Counted from the first letter of the stretch, positions 32,691 through 43,764 are shown. The stretch: DNA of 64,000 nt from Corallium rubrum (GCA_964035015.1 OZ036017.1:62001-126000), one strand, 5' to 3'. Program-made: numbers and translations. The notes: a model not told the origin generated them from the sequence alone.

Positions 32691-32884
32691 TCATGAATAA
32701 AATTTCATGAGGGTTTATTTTAATTGCATTTTTCAATTGAAATCGCTCGATTGAGATGCCATAAGGTCTCGAAAATTTGACGTTACATTCGGGTAGCTGT
32801 TACTTTCGGGAGACCGCAACTTAAGGCCTCTTTTGGAACAGCAACAGGAGGGCCTGCCCGCAGGCTACTTTTGGAACTTCTTCG

Positions 32885-33688
32885 CACGATCCACGATCCA
32901 ATCTCGAGCCCACAGTCACGGAAATCGCACAATCTCGAGCCCATAGTCACCCCCTTTTTGGTCAGCGGGAAAGCGCGGGGGAGACTCTGGGGAAATTGGA
33001 TTGATTCTCCATTTTAATTGGTTCATTTAAATTTATTGAAATCAACAGATTGCGAAATGATGAAATTCATATTTAGGCTATTTAATATTGCTTTATTCAA
33101 TAAATATAAATATCTTCAAATCTAGGCCCCTCGTTTATACATCTCTTCTTCTCTTCTCTCAAGGTCTCAGTGACACAAACAATTGAAACAAACTTCATAA
33201 ACAAAGTAAAGACGAATTTCGAATAGCAAATCAGAATCGCAATAAACGAAACAAACCTTGGTGTCATTTGTTGCTATACTTGATGTATAAATAAATTAAG
33301 ACAATTAAAGAAGGAATCAGCCTTCGCAACTCGTAAAGGCTTTTGATCGGGGACGATATTGGCGTCGTGAATTGATATTTTACCTTGGATTTCAAGGATG
33401 TTTATGTCGAGTGCCACAACCAGCAGTGTCAGGCTCTTTCCGACAATTCAAACGTGCATTTGATCTGCATGGAGGGTTCTCACTTCTCAGAAATATAGTA
33501 TTTTCAAACAAAATTGAAACGAACTCATGATCTGAACACACGGCACATTCTGCACAGCAGCTCAGGCTACGAACATGCGCGTAACCCCTCGTTTCAGGGG
33601 TAATTAAATCCAATTTCCCCAGAGTCTCCCCCGCGCTCATACGCTGACCAAAAAGGAATGACTATGGGCTCGAGATTGGAAATCGCAT
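32885..33688. mobile_element. TIR element with AATCTCGAGCCCATAGTCA ends
   Basis: AATCTCGAGCCCATAGTCAC, CTTTTTGGTCAGCG and CGCGGGGGAGACTCTGGGG on the left recur inverted at 33600-33690. The left end carries a second direct copy of AATCTCGAGCCCA. The interior has no recognisable transposase. Confidence 0.65.
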
Positions 33689-34018
33689 AGGAAATTGGCC
33701 ACTTTCATGGGGCAGTTCGCAGTCCACGTGCGTGCTGGCTCAAGTGAGTTCTGAGGACATTTGAAACTCGCAAAAATTCCACGAGTTGTCAACAAACCGT
33801 ATTCTATGGCAAGCCCAACCTTCGTGCTATGCGCTCGTGGAAGAACTATGTTCGAGCGACGATTTTGAGCGGAGATGTTTGACTTTGAGCTCGGGGTGTC
33901 CTCGCTCCTGTCGGCCGTGTATTGATGACGTTTACACGCAAGATATTCGTTCTACGCATGCGTAGCTAATACGTCAGCCCGTATTTCGCGAGCCTCAACA
34001 GCCGCCATTTCCGATCGT

Positions 34019-34801
34019 GATACCACAGGCTTTAGGAAAGGCTCAGTATGGCTCGAGTGAAAAGTTGTTTCAGCATACGATTATAAACAAAAAATTGTGT
34101 ATTTGTCTTACCTTAATGTTCAATGAACTTTCTTATGTATGATACAAAGTCTATGGTATCTTGAAATACGTTACAATCGCTTCGCAGTCTTCCTATATTT
34201 ACTGAATTGATCCTTCGATTTGAATGGCCATGTTTACTAGGCCCAATCCTTCAAACTGTCACGCGGCTTACCAGTGCTTGAAACCCCAAAAAAACAAAAA
34301 AACAAGAGAGTAGGATCAAAGTGGGTGTGTTACTCTTCTAAACCAATCAGCTATTTGGCTTGCATACCACGTGATCTGTTTGAATCGTCAAGAGTGGGAT
34401 GAACGTTCTGACGTCAGTAACGGCTTGTTTTAAAAATTAACGGGGACACGTTTGTGCCATATATGGTAGTGTCCTTTCATATCGCTCTTGACGATGAAAA
34501 AATCCAAAGATCCTACCCTCTTGTTTTTTGGGTTTCAAGCAGCACTCATAAGCCGCGTGACAGTTTGAAGGATTCGGCCTAGTAAACATGCATGGCCGTT
34601 CAAATCGAAGGATATTCAGTGAATATAGGAAGACTGCGAAGCGATTGTAACGTATTTCAAGATACCACAGACTTTGTATCATACATAAGAAAGTTCATTG
34701 AACATTAAGGTAAGACAAATACACAATTTTTGGTTTATAATCGTATGCTGAAACAACTTTTCACTCGAGCCATACTGAGCCTTTCCTAAAGCCCGTGATG
34801 A
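34019..34801. repeat. Large palindrome, about 300-bp arms
   Basis: The left arm 34019-34316 and right arm 34503-34801 are inverted copies with few mismatches, e.g. GGAAAGGCTCAGTATGGCTC left and GAGCCATACTGAGCCTTTCC right. The spacer is about 185 bp. No target duplication is evident, so it may be a foldback transposon or an inverted duplication. It lies about 145 bp from the truncated dioxygenase copy. Confidence 0.8.
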
Positions 34802-34945
34802 TACATCATTCTGGCCAAGTTGTTCGCCTAGGAAGTTCAGACCCTCTCTCAAACGGGGAGAGCGGAGAAAAGACCTACTTGGTCAAGCCTGCGCCTGGGG
34901 CGGAAATCCACCATGTTGCCTAATTGTATCGTTCCATAGACCTCA

Positions 34946-35235
34946 AATGCTCTAAAGTTCTCGTTTTATCGTCTGTTTCGTCGTCCTCTGCATCTTGGAG
35001 AACATTTCACACGAGGTTCATTGAACGAGATTGAACTGGCGACGCCAGTGCCTCTACCCGGATGTAAATACCTTCCAAGCTCTGACACTCCAAACTTCCC
35101 CAAGTTCCTCTCAGGTCCAAAACAGAACTGTCCACTGCTCGTGGAAGCCAAAAATGGACCTGCGGCAACCCTGAAGCACTGGGCTAAACGATCGGGAGAG
35201 GTCATTGATGAAGCATATCGAAACTACGAGCGACG
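34946..35235 (+). pseudogene. Truncated third dioxygenase copy
   Basis: In frame it reads NALKFSFYRLFRRPLHLGEH through LATPVPLPG, KFLSGPKQNCPLLVEAKNG and AYRNYERR, matching roughly residues 15-115 of the dioxygenases at 21743 and 24787. It lacks the start codon, the jelly-roll core and all metal ligands. There are no internal stops, so truncation is recent or selection-independent. Orientation is opposite to the intact pair. It looks most like copy 1 in the leader and like copy 2 in the YLPSSDTPNF part. Confidence 0.85.
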
Positions 35236-35430
35236 GCACACGAGACGGTAAATGCAGTATTTGCTCCGGGCTATGATTGGCTGCTCCGAAACACATCATA
35301 TGACTTGATCGCTGTGACTTAAACACTGAATTCAATGCTCATAATTTCGCTGCGATCCTTTGGGGAGTATTCAGTAGTTCATTTGAGCAATATAGTTTCT
35401 GAGAAGAAACGTCTGAAAAAGCTATGTTAT

Positions 35431-35602
35431 CAAGGCCCTGACTCGTACCCAATTTGCAGGCGCAACGGGAAATATGAGGTTAGTAAATTTCGTCATGGTG
35501 CATTATGGGAATGATCAAACGTCGCTGTCTCCCGCGCGTGAACATTCCCATCAGGCACCGCAAACCTCAAATCTCCAGAGACGACTGGGTACGAGTCGGA
35601 CA
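35431..35602. mobile_element. Small TIR element (GACTCGTACCCA)
   Basis: GACTCGTACCCAATTTGCAG plus ATGAGGTTAG on the left is mirrored by AACCTCAAATCTCC and TGGGTACGAGTC on the right. There is no clear target duplication. Confidence 0.5.
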
Positions 35603-35609
35603 CAAACAT

Positions 35610-36100
35610 TCATCGTCTGACTCGTCTCGTAATTCTTCGCAGTTCCGTCTTTAAAATTATATTAGAGAATACAAGGTCGATGTAGTTTAGCCAAAATTCC
35701 TGACAGAAAGTACAATTCCTTACCTGAGCGGCTGAGCCGATCACTGCCGAGTGCCGATGGCGACGCGGACATATAAAACACTCTCGTTAAATCGTCCGGT
35801 TGACGATTTAGAGAAAAGCTAAGAAAGACCATTATTTGTATCGCAACGCTTTGTCAAGAGCTTTGTAGAACACCCTGGGTTATTCTTTATCGGTAAACAA
35901 GTATTTTCCCTGGTCTACGAACAAGCTAAATATCGTCGATGACATGCAGTAACAAATTATAGGGAACTGGGAACAAAACCCCCAATTTGGTTTGTTTTTT
36001 TCCATCGGAGTTTCAGGAGTTTCCCAGAGCCTCCGTTCCTTGGTAATGCCCAAAAGGATCGCAGGCTCTACGAGATTGACATTCGCACATGACAAAGTAA
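35610..36100. other. Non-coding stretch
   Basis: Nothing recognisable apart from a GTTTCCCAGAGCCTCCGTTC fragment near 36013 related to the Mutator-type MITE ends. Confidence 0.35.
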
Positions 36101-36111
36101 CATGCTCTAAA

Positions 36112-36366
36112 TTAAAGGCCGTCACACAGCAGCAATATAGTCCGGACCCTACCCAAATTAAACGCCGTCAAATTATACGCCGTCACACAGCAGCGAAAAG
36201 TCCGACCCTAACCAAATTATACGCCGTCACACAGCAGTGAAATAGTCTGAACTTAACTAAATTAAACGCCGTGTCACACAGCAGCGAAATAGTCTGAACT
36301 TAACTAAATTAAACGCCGCGTCACAAAGCAGCGAAAAAGTCTGAACTTAACTAAATTAAACGCCGT
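36112..36366 (+). repeat. 45-bp minisatellite
   Basis: Five to six copies of a unit containing GCCGTCACACAGCAGCGAAA, TAGTCTGAACTTAACTAAAT and TAAAC. Early units are shorter and more diverged. Confidence 0.85.
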
Positions 36367-36598
36367 CTAACTCGTTTATTGATAAGTTTCGAACTTAAGA
36401 CGGAAGAAGGCACACATGTGCTACAGCTACGAATTTACAATACATAAGAAGTACACAAAAACAATAGATCAAATAACCAGCTGATCATACAACCACATAC
36501 TTGCACTATAATCTCTCAAATTTGTCCTGCATATATAACAAACTTACAACTTGCCTTGACGAACCTTGACGGTTGGAGCAGTCGGAACAAACCTTAAA

Positions 36599-37202
36599 TT
36601 TAAGGTGGCTCCATATAGTTTAAATAAATGCGCGCTATTTCATACGCTCGTTATCTAATGTTATTCATAAGTTTAAAACATTTGTTAGATAAATACTAAG
36701 TAGACCTTACTAAAGCAGAACTATTGCAGATATAAAATATTTATCAAAAAGTTCAATTATCTGCTGTTACCATACTAATAATGACGTTGGAATTTTGGTA
36801 TATTTCAGTTCAAATATTGCATAATTGACGCGGCATGTCTTCCATTTGCTTCGGTGAATTTTCTTAAAAATTGCTGAGATGATAGATATTGTTGTAGAGA
36901 ATAGCCATGCAAAAAATGAAGGTAGGTTGTAGGGACAGATTTTTCGCTATAAAAATTATCGATTTAAAGAAGTTTTGTCTTATGAAATTTTTTTAAAATT
37001 ATATATATTTTAGAAATTTTTATAAACTACTTATTTACAAAATTTTTCCAAAATTCACCGAAGAAAACGTCTACAAGTCTGACACCCATGTCGACGCCGG
37101 TCATAAAATTTCGAAACGACAAGATCGCTGTTTACGCATGCGTAGCGATACTATTTCTAGTCACCAGTCCCCTATTGAAATTACCGTAGGGAGCCACCTT
37201 AA
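36599..37202. mobile_element. TTAA-bounded MITE, TIR AAGGTGGCTCC
   Basis: TTTAAGGTGGCTCCATATAG at the left and GGGAGCCACCTTAA at the right are inverted, and both ends lie at or near TTAA. TTAA targets are characteristic of piggyBac and Kolobok superfamilies. Its right end abuts the start of the LINE relic at 37203. Related GGAGCCACCTTAA sequence occurs at 24525 and 57308. Confidence 0.6.
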
Positions 37203-38215
37203 TGCGTCTAAATGCAAAGTGTTGACCGTGACAAGAAAGAAAAACCCAGTGTCTTACGCTTACCATCTTGGCTCAAAGGAACTGCTTCGTGTCGAAAAAG
37301 AGAAAGATCTTGGTGTTTCCCTCACCAACAACCTCACCTGGGACTCGCATATAAATACCATCGTTGCTAAGGCTAACAAACTGCTAGGGCTACTGCATGA
37401 AGAGAACTTGTCCCCTGTTGACGGACATCAAAGTTAGGCGGACGCTATACCTGGCCCTTGTTAAGTCCCAGTTAAGCTACGCCACAGAGATATGGTCCCC
37501 AGCCAACACCAAACTCAAGTCTAAGGTTGAAAATATCCAGAGAAGAGCCACCGCTTGGATTCTCAAATCCAAACAAGGAGAAATATCTTATAAACAGAGG
37601 CTGGTAGCTCTTAACTTGCTACCTTTAAGTTATGACAGAGAAATTAAGGACTTGATATTTTTCTTTAAGGCTCTCTATGCATATACAGACCTGAATGTTC
37701 ACAAATTTGTTTCTTTTGTAAATAATGGTCGCACTCGACTTAGTCAAAACCCAACCCTTACCCTTAAAGTTCCTCTCTGTAAATCCAGCACATTCCAAGC
37801 TTCTTACTTCAACCGCATAGTCAAAGTATGGAATTCAACATGTAAAATACTCCCTAACACTAGTTTTTCTAGTCTTTCCTTTTTTAAAAGTTCCCTCAAA
37901 GAAATGTACTATAATTTAAGTTACTCAATTTTTCATGTAGATCTGCCGTGCACGTGGTCCCGCGTACGTGATTGCCCCGGTCATAGGTCGTAAACTCAGT
38001 TGGTGGTTTTTATTTCTACGGGGAGTGCTCTGCATGGGACTTAGTGTCCCGTTTGCACTCTTCCCGTTTGAGTTATTTTTATTTTATTATTATTATTATT
38101 TATTTTTTTAATTTTTTTGTTGAATATTTTGTTGTTGTTTTTTTGTTTGTTTTTGTTATATAACATTTGATCATTGTCAATAAAGTTGTTAAAAAAAAAA
38201 ATTAAAAAAATGTAG
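37203..38215 (+). pseudogene. 5'-truncated CR1-like LINE, RT C-terminus
   Basis: The first frame reads NASKCKVLTVTRKKN and EKEKDLGVSLTNNLTWDSHI. It shifts near 37400 to a second frame with VRRTLYLALVKSQLSYATEI, ENIQRRATAWILK and FQASYFNRIVKVWN, ending at 37993. These are the conserved C-terminal blocks of CR1-like ORF2, parallel to those at 53400-54260. The 3' UTR carries TCAATAAAGTTGTTAAAAAA. The endonuclease and RT core are missing. Confidence 0.8.
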
Positions 38216-38366
38216 AGTTCAATGACAATCCTCTCCGGAGGTAAATCCAGTCCAAAATGGCGGCAAACAACAACAGCTCACCTATACCCCCCGCCAGGTA
38301 TTTGGACTCATGTCCCAAACGATAAATGTTGCTGAGTTCGCAATTCTAACGAAGATGAATATAAAC

Positions 38367-38981
38367 CATCCTCGTTCCCAGGGCCTCCTCGTTACACTGG
38401 AAAATCGGAGGCCCTGGTCAGATGAAAAACGGATGTCCTAGATTCTAGGACATTGAGTCATTGAATATATCACATCGCCCTGGGTGCGAGCATGGACATA
38501 ATATAACGAAACAAACGAGATAAACTCAGATATTTGAAGAAAAGCTGCTTTATTATGACGTCCGAAAGCTTTGGTGTTTACTGTTCTTCCCGTTGGACAA
38601 AATAGTACAATTTCGCTTAACCGAAATGCTATTCAAAGGTAGGTTGTTTACGGACATAATTTGCCGTCGCCGACGAATGAGTCACCGAGTCACGCTACGT
38701 CTAAAATTGTTCGATTTTGAGAGTTAAATGATGAAACTCATGGCAGTTCCAACTCGCTTTATGAATCCTACGTTGTTGGCTTTATTTGTAGACTTTTTCG
38801 GTGTTATCTGAGCGATAACCTTCACTCTATTCACACCGTTGTTTTACAGTTGAAAATATATTTGCTCACTTCCTGTTTTCGACAATAGCCTTCATTCAGC
38901 CAATCACACGCTTCAATCGTTTTCATCTGACCAGGGCCTCCGATTTCCCAGTGTACCGAGGAGGCCCTGGGAACGAGGATG
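38367..38981. mobile_element. Mutator-type MITE, 9-bp TSD
   Basis: The TIR of about 60 bp begins CATCCTCGTTCCCAGGGCCT and continues GGAGGCCCTGGTCAGATGAA, mirrored at the right. It is flanked by a perfect 9-bp direct repeat AATATAAAC at 38358-38366 and 38982-38990. A 9-bp TSD with long TIRs is the MULE signature. The interior (about 480 bp) has no transposase ORF. Confidence 0.82.
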
Positions 38982-38997
38982 AATATAAACGTACTAA

Positions 38998-39750
38998 ATA
39001 TTATTATCAAAACACAGCCTAATTTGTGTTTTCTCAATTACTAAAATCCTTTTTTGCATTTCAATCTTTAAAAACTGTGTACTTACATTTTTCCATAAAA
39101 ATCAAAAAATTGTGTGTAAATAAACTTGAAACTACTTATTTACTATTTCACCCACATAGACTCATTTTCACTATTATTTTTCTATGATTTTTCAAAAAAT
39201 TACGGTAGGGCTAGGCTGCATACAGTTTCTTGAGAAGTGGATAACACACGTTTCAAATCCAAAATCAAAATAGAAGAATGAAACTAAATGTCTTGTATAG
39301 AACAGCATTTTGAGAATCAGAAAACAATGACATTTCAAAATGGCTGCTAATTTGCGTTTAAACTTTAATTCGCAAAAAACCTAGCTGACCCCCATTTTTT
39401 ATATTATTAAAATATTTTTTTCTAGTATGAGTATTAAATAGACCAAAATTTAAAAAATTCTGCAAATCCAAAATTTTTTTATTAAGAATAATCACGTTTT
39501 TTTTATTTGAAAATTGTTTAGATCTACAGAAATTTTTAAAAATTGGCCCAACGATTACTCATACTAGAAGAAAACTTTTAATAAAATAAAAATTGGGGGT
39601 TACCAACGTTGCTTTCGAATTAAACTAGTTTAAACGCAAATTAGCGGCAATTTTATTTAAAACGTCATTGTTGCCATAGCAACCACAGTTTCGCACTTTT
39701 TCGTTACAATTTCTGATTCTCAAAATGCTGTTCGATAGAGTCAGTTAGTT
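38998..39750. mobile_element. Foldback element, copy 2
   Basis: It is co-linear with 23647-24430, starting at CAGCCTAATTTGTGTTTTCT, with small deletions and an extra GGTAGGGCTAGG near 39205. The arms again pair around AATTTGCGTTTAAAC. The right part diverges after GAGTCAGTTAGTTCTATTTT. Confidence 0.7.
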
Positions 39751-40034
39751 CTATTTTTTGGTGGTCATACATTTGTAGTTGGGAAAAATCACTTTTTCAA
39801 AATTCGTGAATTTTGCGCTAGCATAATATTTTTGTCATATCTGGGTTCCTAAGGGGTTAAATTTTGAAACAAAGTTGTCTACTATCAAACTTGACTCTTA
39901 GAACCACCCATAGCAACTACCCCTCCCTCACTACACACCTATTTGAAGCTAGTATATTGTACTCTAAATGAAGTATAATGTCCATTTGGTCACGGAGAAG
40001 GTCGAGCTTTCTTACTACAAGTTTTAAATTGCGG

Positions 40035-40139
40035 TTTACGCTTCTTTAAATAACCAGAACGCTGTTTAGCCATTTTCGAAGAAGTATTACTTCTTCGAAA
40101 ATGGCTAAACAGCGTTCTGGTTATTTAAAGAAGCGTAAA
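40035..40139. repeat. Perfect 105-bp palindrome
   Basis: The left arm 40035-40086 is the exact reverse complement of 40088-40139, with a single-base loop at 40087. The right arm contains the start codon and first residues of the Mutator-like ORF (ATGGCTAAACAGCGTTCTGG), so the gene's first codons are present in both orientations. Confidence 0.95.
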
Positions 40140-40410
40140 TTTAGTGGAAATCAGTTCATTATAAACCCAAAAAGTTCGAAAACGAGCGAAACTTCCACAG
40201 CAAGTACGAGCGATGAAAATGTGCTTGAATCAACATCTCAAGATGAAGCCGCAACCACGTGTACGTCAGCTTCGGCTAGAAATATTGGTTCAACTGCTAA
40301 AGTGAGTGCTCCTTTGACGAATGAAAGTCTATTAAGTGGTTATCGCATTATCGATGTTGATATTTTAGGAAGCATGTTTAAAACAATGCCATGTAAAGTA
40401 TGTTTTGAGG

Positions 40411-41035
40411 GCCAGTCACTGATCTCTAAATAAACTGGATGGGCCCCTTCCTTATGGCCAGCAGTTAGTGGAACATATGACGCATTGCGGCCTTAGAACT
40501 TGTTCCCAATCCTAAAGTTGACTGGCATAAGTAATCTTGACGTCAGCACTGTGCCACTGGGCAAAGCCGTAAAGCAAACAACAGATGCCGCGGTTCGTTT
40601 AGTTTTCACTGTTTAACAACAAATACAGTCAAACGATGGCAAGTACACAACACGAAAAATTGTTAAGGCATTAAGATTACTATAAAAGGCTTGAAATTGA
40701 ATTCTTCGTAGATTTTATAGTCTGTTTTTCAGTTTATATTATCGTGAAGTTTCTTCGTTGTCGGCACTGAAGAAAAACAACGAAATTTAAAGGTTTTATA
40801 GCTCAGTAACAGAAACAAATACAAGAAATTAACGTCTTAAACCTTATTAAGTACTTCTTGTGTCCTTACATTCGTTAAATTTTCTTAAAATAACTCTTTT
40901 TGTCTGTTTTCAATCTACGAAAGCTATGAACTTCAGTGGCAGCCATCTTGGGTAGTGGTCACGTCATCATACAACTGGCACACAAAATCCGGCCCAATGG
41001 CTCATCCAGTTTATATAGAGATCAGTGGTGCCAGT
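40411..41035. mobile_element. TIR element inserted in the MULE relic (1)
   Basis: CAGTCACTGATCTCTAAATA then AACTGGATGGGCC on the left mirrors GGCCCAATGGCTCATCCAG and TATATAGAGATCAGTG on the right. It lies between the codons for PCKVCFEG and LVQVEDG of the transposase. Target duplication is not clear. There is no transposase inside. Confidence 0.65.
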
Positions 41036-41354
41036 TAGTACAAGTTGAAGATGGTACCAAGCGGATGGGTTGTGCTTCGTGTCTTTCTCTTCGTTGTAGC
41101 GCGTGTGGATGCTCTGAAGAATTCTATTCTTCAAAAAAAGTTGGCCATTGTTATGAAGTAAACAGGAGAATGATCTATGCAGGCATGAGATCTATTGGTC
41201 AACAATGGACATGCCCCAACCAGTTGGCCCAAGGGCTTATGATTACCATTCAAAAGCCACTTGCGTGCTTCCAAAGATGCATGTTGCCGAATCGACCATG
41301 AAAGATGCTGTAAATGAAATCCATGGAGTCCTCGAAACTGCTATTTCATGTGAT

Positions 41355-42371
41355 CAGGGCGTCTATAAGATAGGGCGGTGAAACGCCAATCTGACGTACT
41401 GAAACATGTGTGATTGCACTTTAGGCATGGGGCGAGCGCGGCCAACTGCAAATTTTGATCAAAGCAAAAAATCCATGTGAAATTCAAGGACGTTGATTAA
41501 ATCTCTTATAATGCTGCAACTATTGACTCGATTGTTGGTGTAAGTTTTTTGTTTTGTTATTCATACGTTGTACTGTTCATATAGCATGGTGGAAGGCATT
41601 CTTAAGTATAAAACGACTAAAATTCCCAATGTTGAAGCCGAAGCCATTTATGGCTTCCTTGTCGAATTTTGCTCCACGCATAGAACATTTTAATTATTTC
41701 CTAACTCAAAAACGAGCCAGAACTTAGCTTTTTTAAATACATGTCTGGAAGGCATTAAACTTTATTCCTCTCAAATTTCATCGCGTAATTTTTTGAGCTT
41801 TTTTAGCAATAGCATGTTGATTGCAGCCTAAAAATTTGGTTACAGTTGAGAAATTTTCCTGGCTCGAATGTTCTGAAAATGTACGTATTTGAAAGGTAGT
41901 TAAGCGTCTTGTGGTCACTTTTATATTTTTAATCGACAAAAGAATACATGTTCTTCTTACCGTATGATCATCCTTCACCATGCCAGAAATCAAAATATAA
42001 AAAGGAAATGTGAATTCTCTTCCAGCAAACTTTCGTTTCGTTCATCATGGCGGCTTCCGCAGTTCCAACTCGCACTCGTTTTGTAAAATATTTAATAACT
42101 TGCCCTGGCACCAAAACTTAGCAAATCCAAGGACGGTTACTCCATTAATAGATCTATCTTTGGTATAAATATTGTTACTTAATTTTTTGAGCTTTTTTTG
42201 CTGCATGCGAACAAACACGTCGCAAAGGGAAAAAATATATTTGGCAGACATTGCTAAAGACGCGCGAGGACTGGGGCAGGTGAATATGTTCGAATATTCG
42301 GGGGGTCCCGCGCATCACACATACTTCAGGGCACACGGCTCGTTTCCCCGCCCTATCTTATAGACGCCCTG
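41355..42371. mobile_element. TIR element inserted in the MULE relic (2), 7-bp TSD
   Basis: CAGGGCGTCTATAAGATAGG then GCGG at the left has an exact inverted partner at the right end. ATGTGAT flanks both ends (41348-41354 and 42372-42378), and deleting the element with one flank restores the transposase reading ISCDGTWQ. Size 1,017 bp. Two short minus-strand ORFs inside have no recognisable domain. CAGGG ends suit hAT or P-like elements; 7 bp is one short of hAT. Confidence 0.8.
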
Positions 42372-42699
42372 ATGTGATGGAACATGGCAAAGAAGGGGAT
42401 TCTCTTCATTGCATGGGTGTGTTACGGCAATCTCTATGGAAACCAGGAGAGTTCTCGATGTGGAGCCGCTAAGTAAAGTTTGTCACAATTGTAAGAAGTT
42501 TGAAAGTTAGGATGATGTACAAAGTGAACTTTGGAAAGCAGAACAGGCGAATTTTTAAGCGCTCAGTAAGTCGCCATAAACTTCAGTACCAAGAGTTGTT
42601 TGGGGATGGGGATAGCAAAAGCTTTAATACAATTGAAAATATTTACAAAGAAGATTTTGGTGTTGTTGTGAGAAAAAACGAATGTAATAACATAAAATA

Positions 42700-43480
42700 A
42701 GCACTGCACAAACGCTCTTACATCGGGCAGCAACGCTACCTCACACGAACGAAGGAAAACAACAAGAACGCAAACATGTTTTTGACGCCTTGATGTCGAA
42801 TGGGTATCCAAGGAAGTTCCTAGCCGAAGTCGAACAAAGGAAGCGTGTTATGGGGCAAGATATGACACCATCCCCGGAAGAGTTGGCTCACATGTTTTTT
42901 GAAAGTGTGGAACCCAAGACGCACTTCAACTATGCTGTCCTACCTTACATCAAAGGGTTAACTGAACCACTTAAACGACTCATGAGACCCTATGACATTA
43001 AGATAACAACAAAACCTCTCCACACGCTTCAACAAATGCTCCCTTCACCCAAAGACAGGCCATCTTCCGAAAAACAAACTAATGTTACTTACCGAATTAA
43101 CTGCTCAGATTGCTCGTGGAGCTACATTGGCGAGACAGGCAGGGCATTTATAACGAGGAAGAAAGAACACATGAGAAATGTCGAAAAATACAAGAGTGCT
43201 CCAAACATAGCCAAACATGCTTGGACCTACGACCACCGAATTGACTTCAACAACAGCCAAATAATCAACAAAGCAAACTACCGGCACAGGGCAACACGTA
43301 CCAATTCTGACAATAATTCAAAACATTTACCAGAACAATACCGTTTTTTACTTAAAAAATAGAACATTTATCAGAGTTTATAGAGTTTTATGTAGGCGGA
43401 ACTGCCACTTATAATTTATTTGTAATTGTAAACTGCAATTCTAAACTAATAAAATATATATGTAATGTTTACAACACGAG
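42700..43480 (+). pseudogene. Penelope-like element relic with GIY-YIG endonuclease
   Basis: In frame from about 42700 (TLLHRAATLPHTNE, DALMSNGYPRKFL) to the stop at 43360-43362. The distal part has NVTYRINCSDCSWSYIGETG then RAFITRKKEHMRNV, the GIY-YIG nuclease core with the YIG-like YIGETGR and the downstream Arg and His. This RT-linker-GIY-YIG order identifies Penelope-like retroelements. The RT catalytic core is absent, so the copy is 5'-truncated, but the retained 200 codons are uninterrupted. Confidence 0.8.
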
Positions 43481-43532
43481 CGGCCGTGTTGTATTGTATA
43501 TTCAATACAACAAGGACGCGAGTGTTGTAAAC
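43466..43532. repeat. Hairpin around CAATACAAC
   Basis: GTTTACAACACGAGCGGCCG then TGTTGTATTG pairs with CAATACAACA and CGCGAGTGTTGTAAAC across a 6-nt loop. It lies directly after the Penelope relic. Confidence 0.7.
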
Positions 43533-43584
43533 AACTTGTGAAATGAATAAATAGTAAAAATCCCTTTGGGATATTGTGATGTTA

Positions 43585-43670
43585 ATTTGCTAATTAGTTA
43601 CAAGCACTAGTGGTTGTATCAGAAGAGTATACATCCACTAGTGGTTGTAGCTAATTAGCATCATTGGTTT
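43585..43670. repeat. CACTAGTGGTTGTA repeats
   Basis: Two direct copies of CACTAGTGGTTGTA, each with a self-complementary CACTAGTG core, in a frame of GCTAATTAG palindromes. Confidence 0.6.
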
Positions 43671-43763
43671 TAGTTTGTATGGGGTTTACAGGGGTATACA
43701 TGTGACGTAATTTCTGAAATTGGATTGGCTGCAAAACTCATGAATTAGTAATGAATTTCATAA

Positions 43764-43764
<1 letters not shown>

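Larger units (their letters stand above)
40101..42700 (+). pseudogene. Mutator-like (MULE) transposase relic, interrupted twice
   Basis: Segment 1 (40101-40414) starts MAKQRSGYLKKRKFSGN, passes a Ser/Thr-rich region and reaches SGYRIIDVDILGSMF and PCKVCFEG. Segment 2 (41036-41354) continues MGCASCLSLRCSACG, KKVGHCYEVNRRMIY, then in another frame HVAESTMKDAVNEIHGVLET and AISCD. Segment 3 (42372-42700) resumes GTWQRRGFSSLHGC, PLSKVCHNCKKF and KLQYQELFGDGDSKSF. The order and the ISCDGTWQ block fit the Mutator-like transposase domain. TIR elements at 40411-41035 and 41355-42371 split it; frameshifts and stops are frequent. It is dead. Confidence 0.75.

Noticed and set aside
33392-33640. 82-codon minus-strand ORF with several Cys
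   Set aside because: Lies inside a TIR element and overlaps its terminal repeat; no domain.
36112-36366. CRISPR-like array
   Set aside because: Units are contiguous tandem copies without unique spacers, and the window is eukaryotic.
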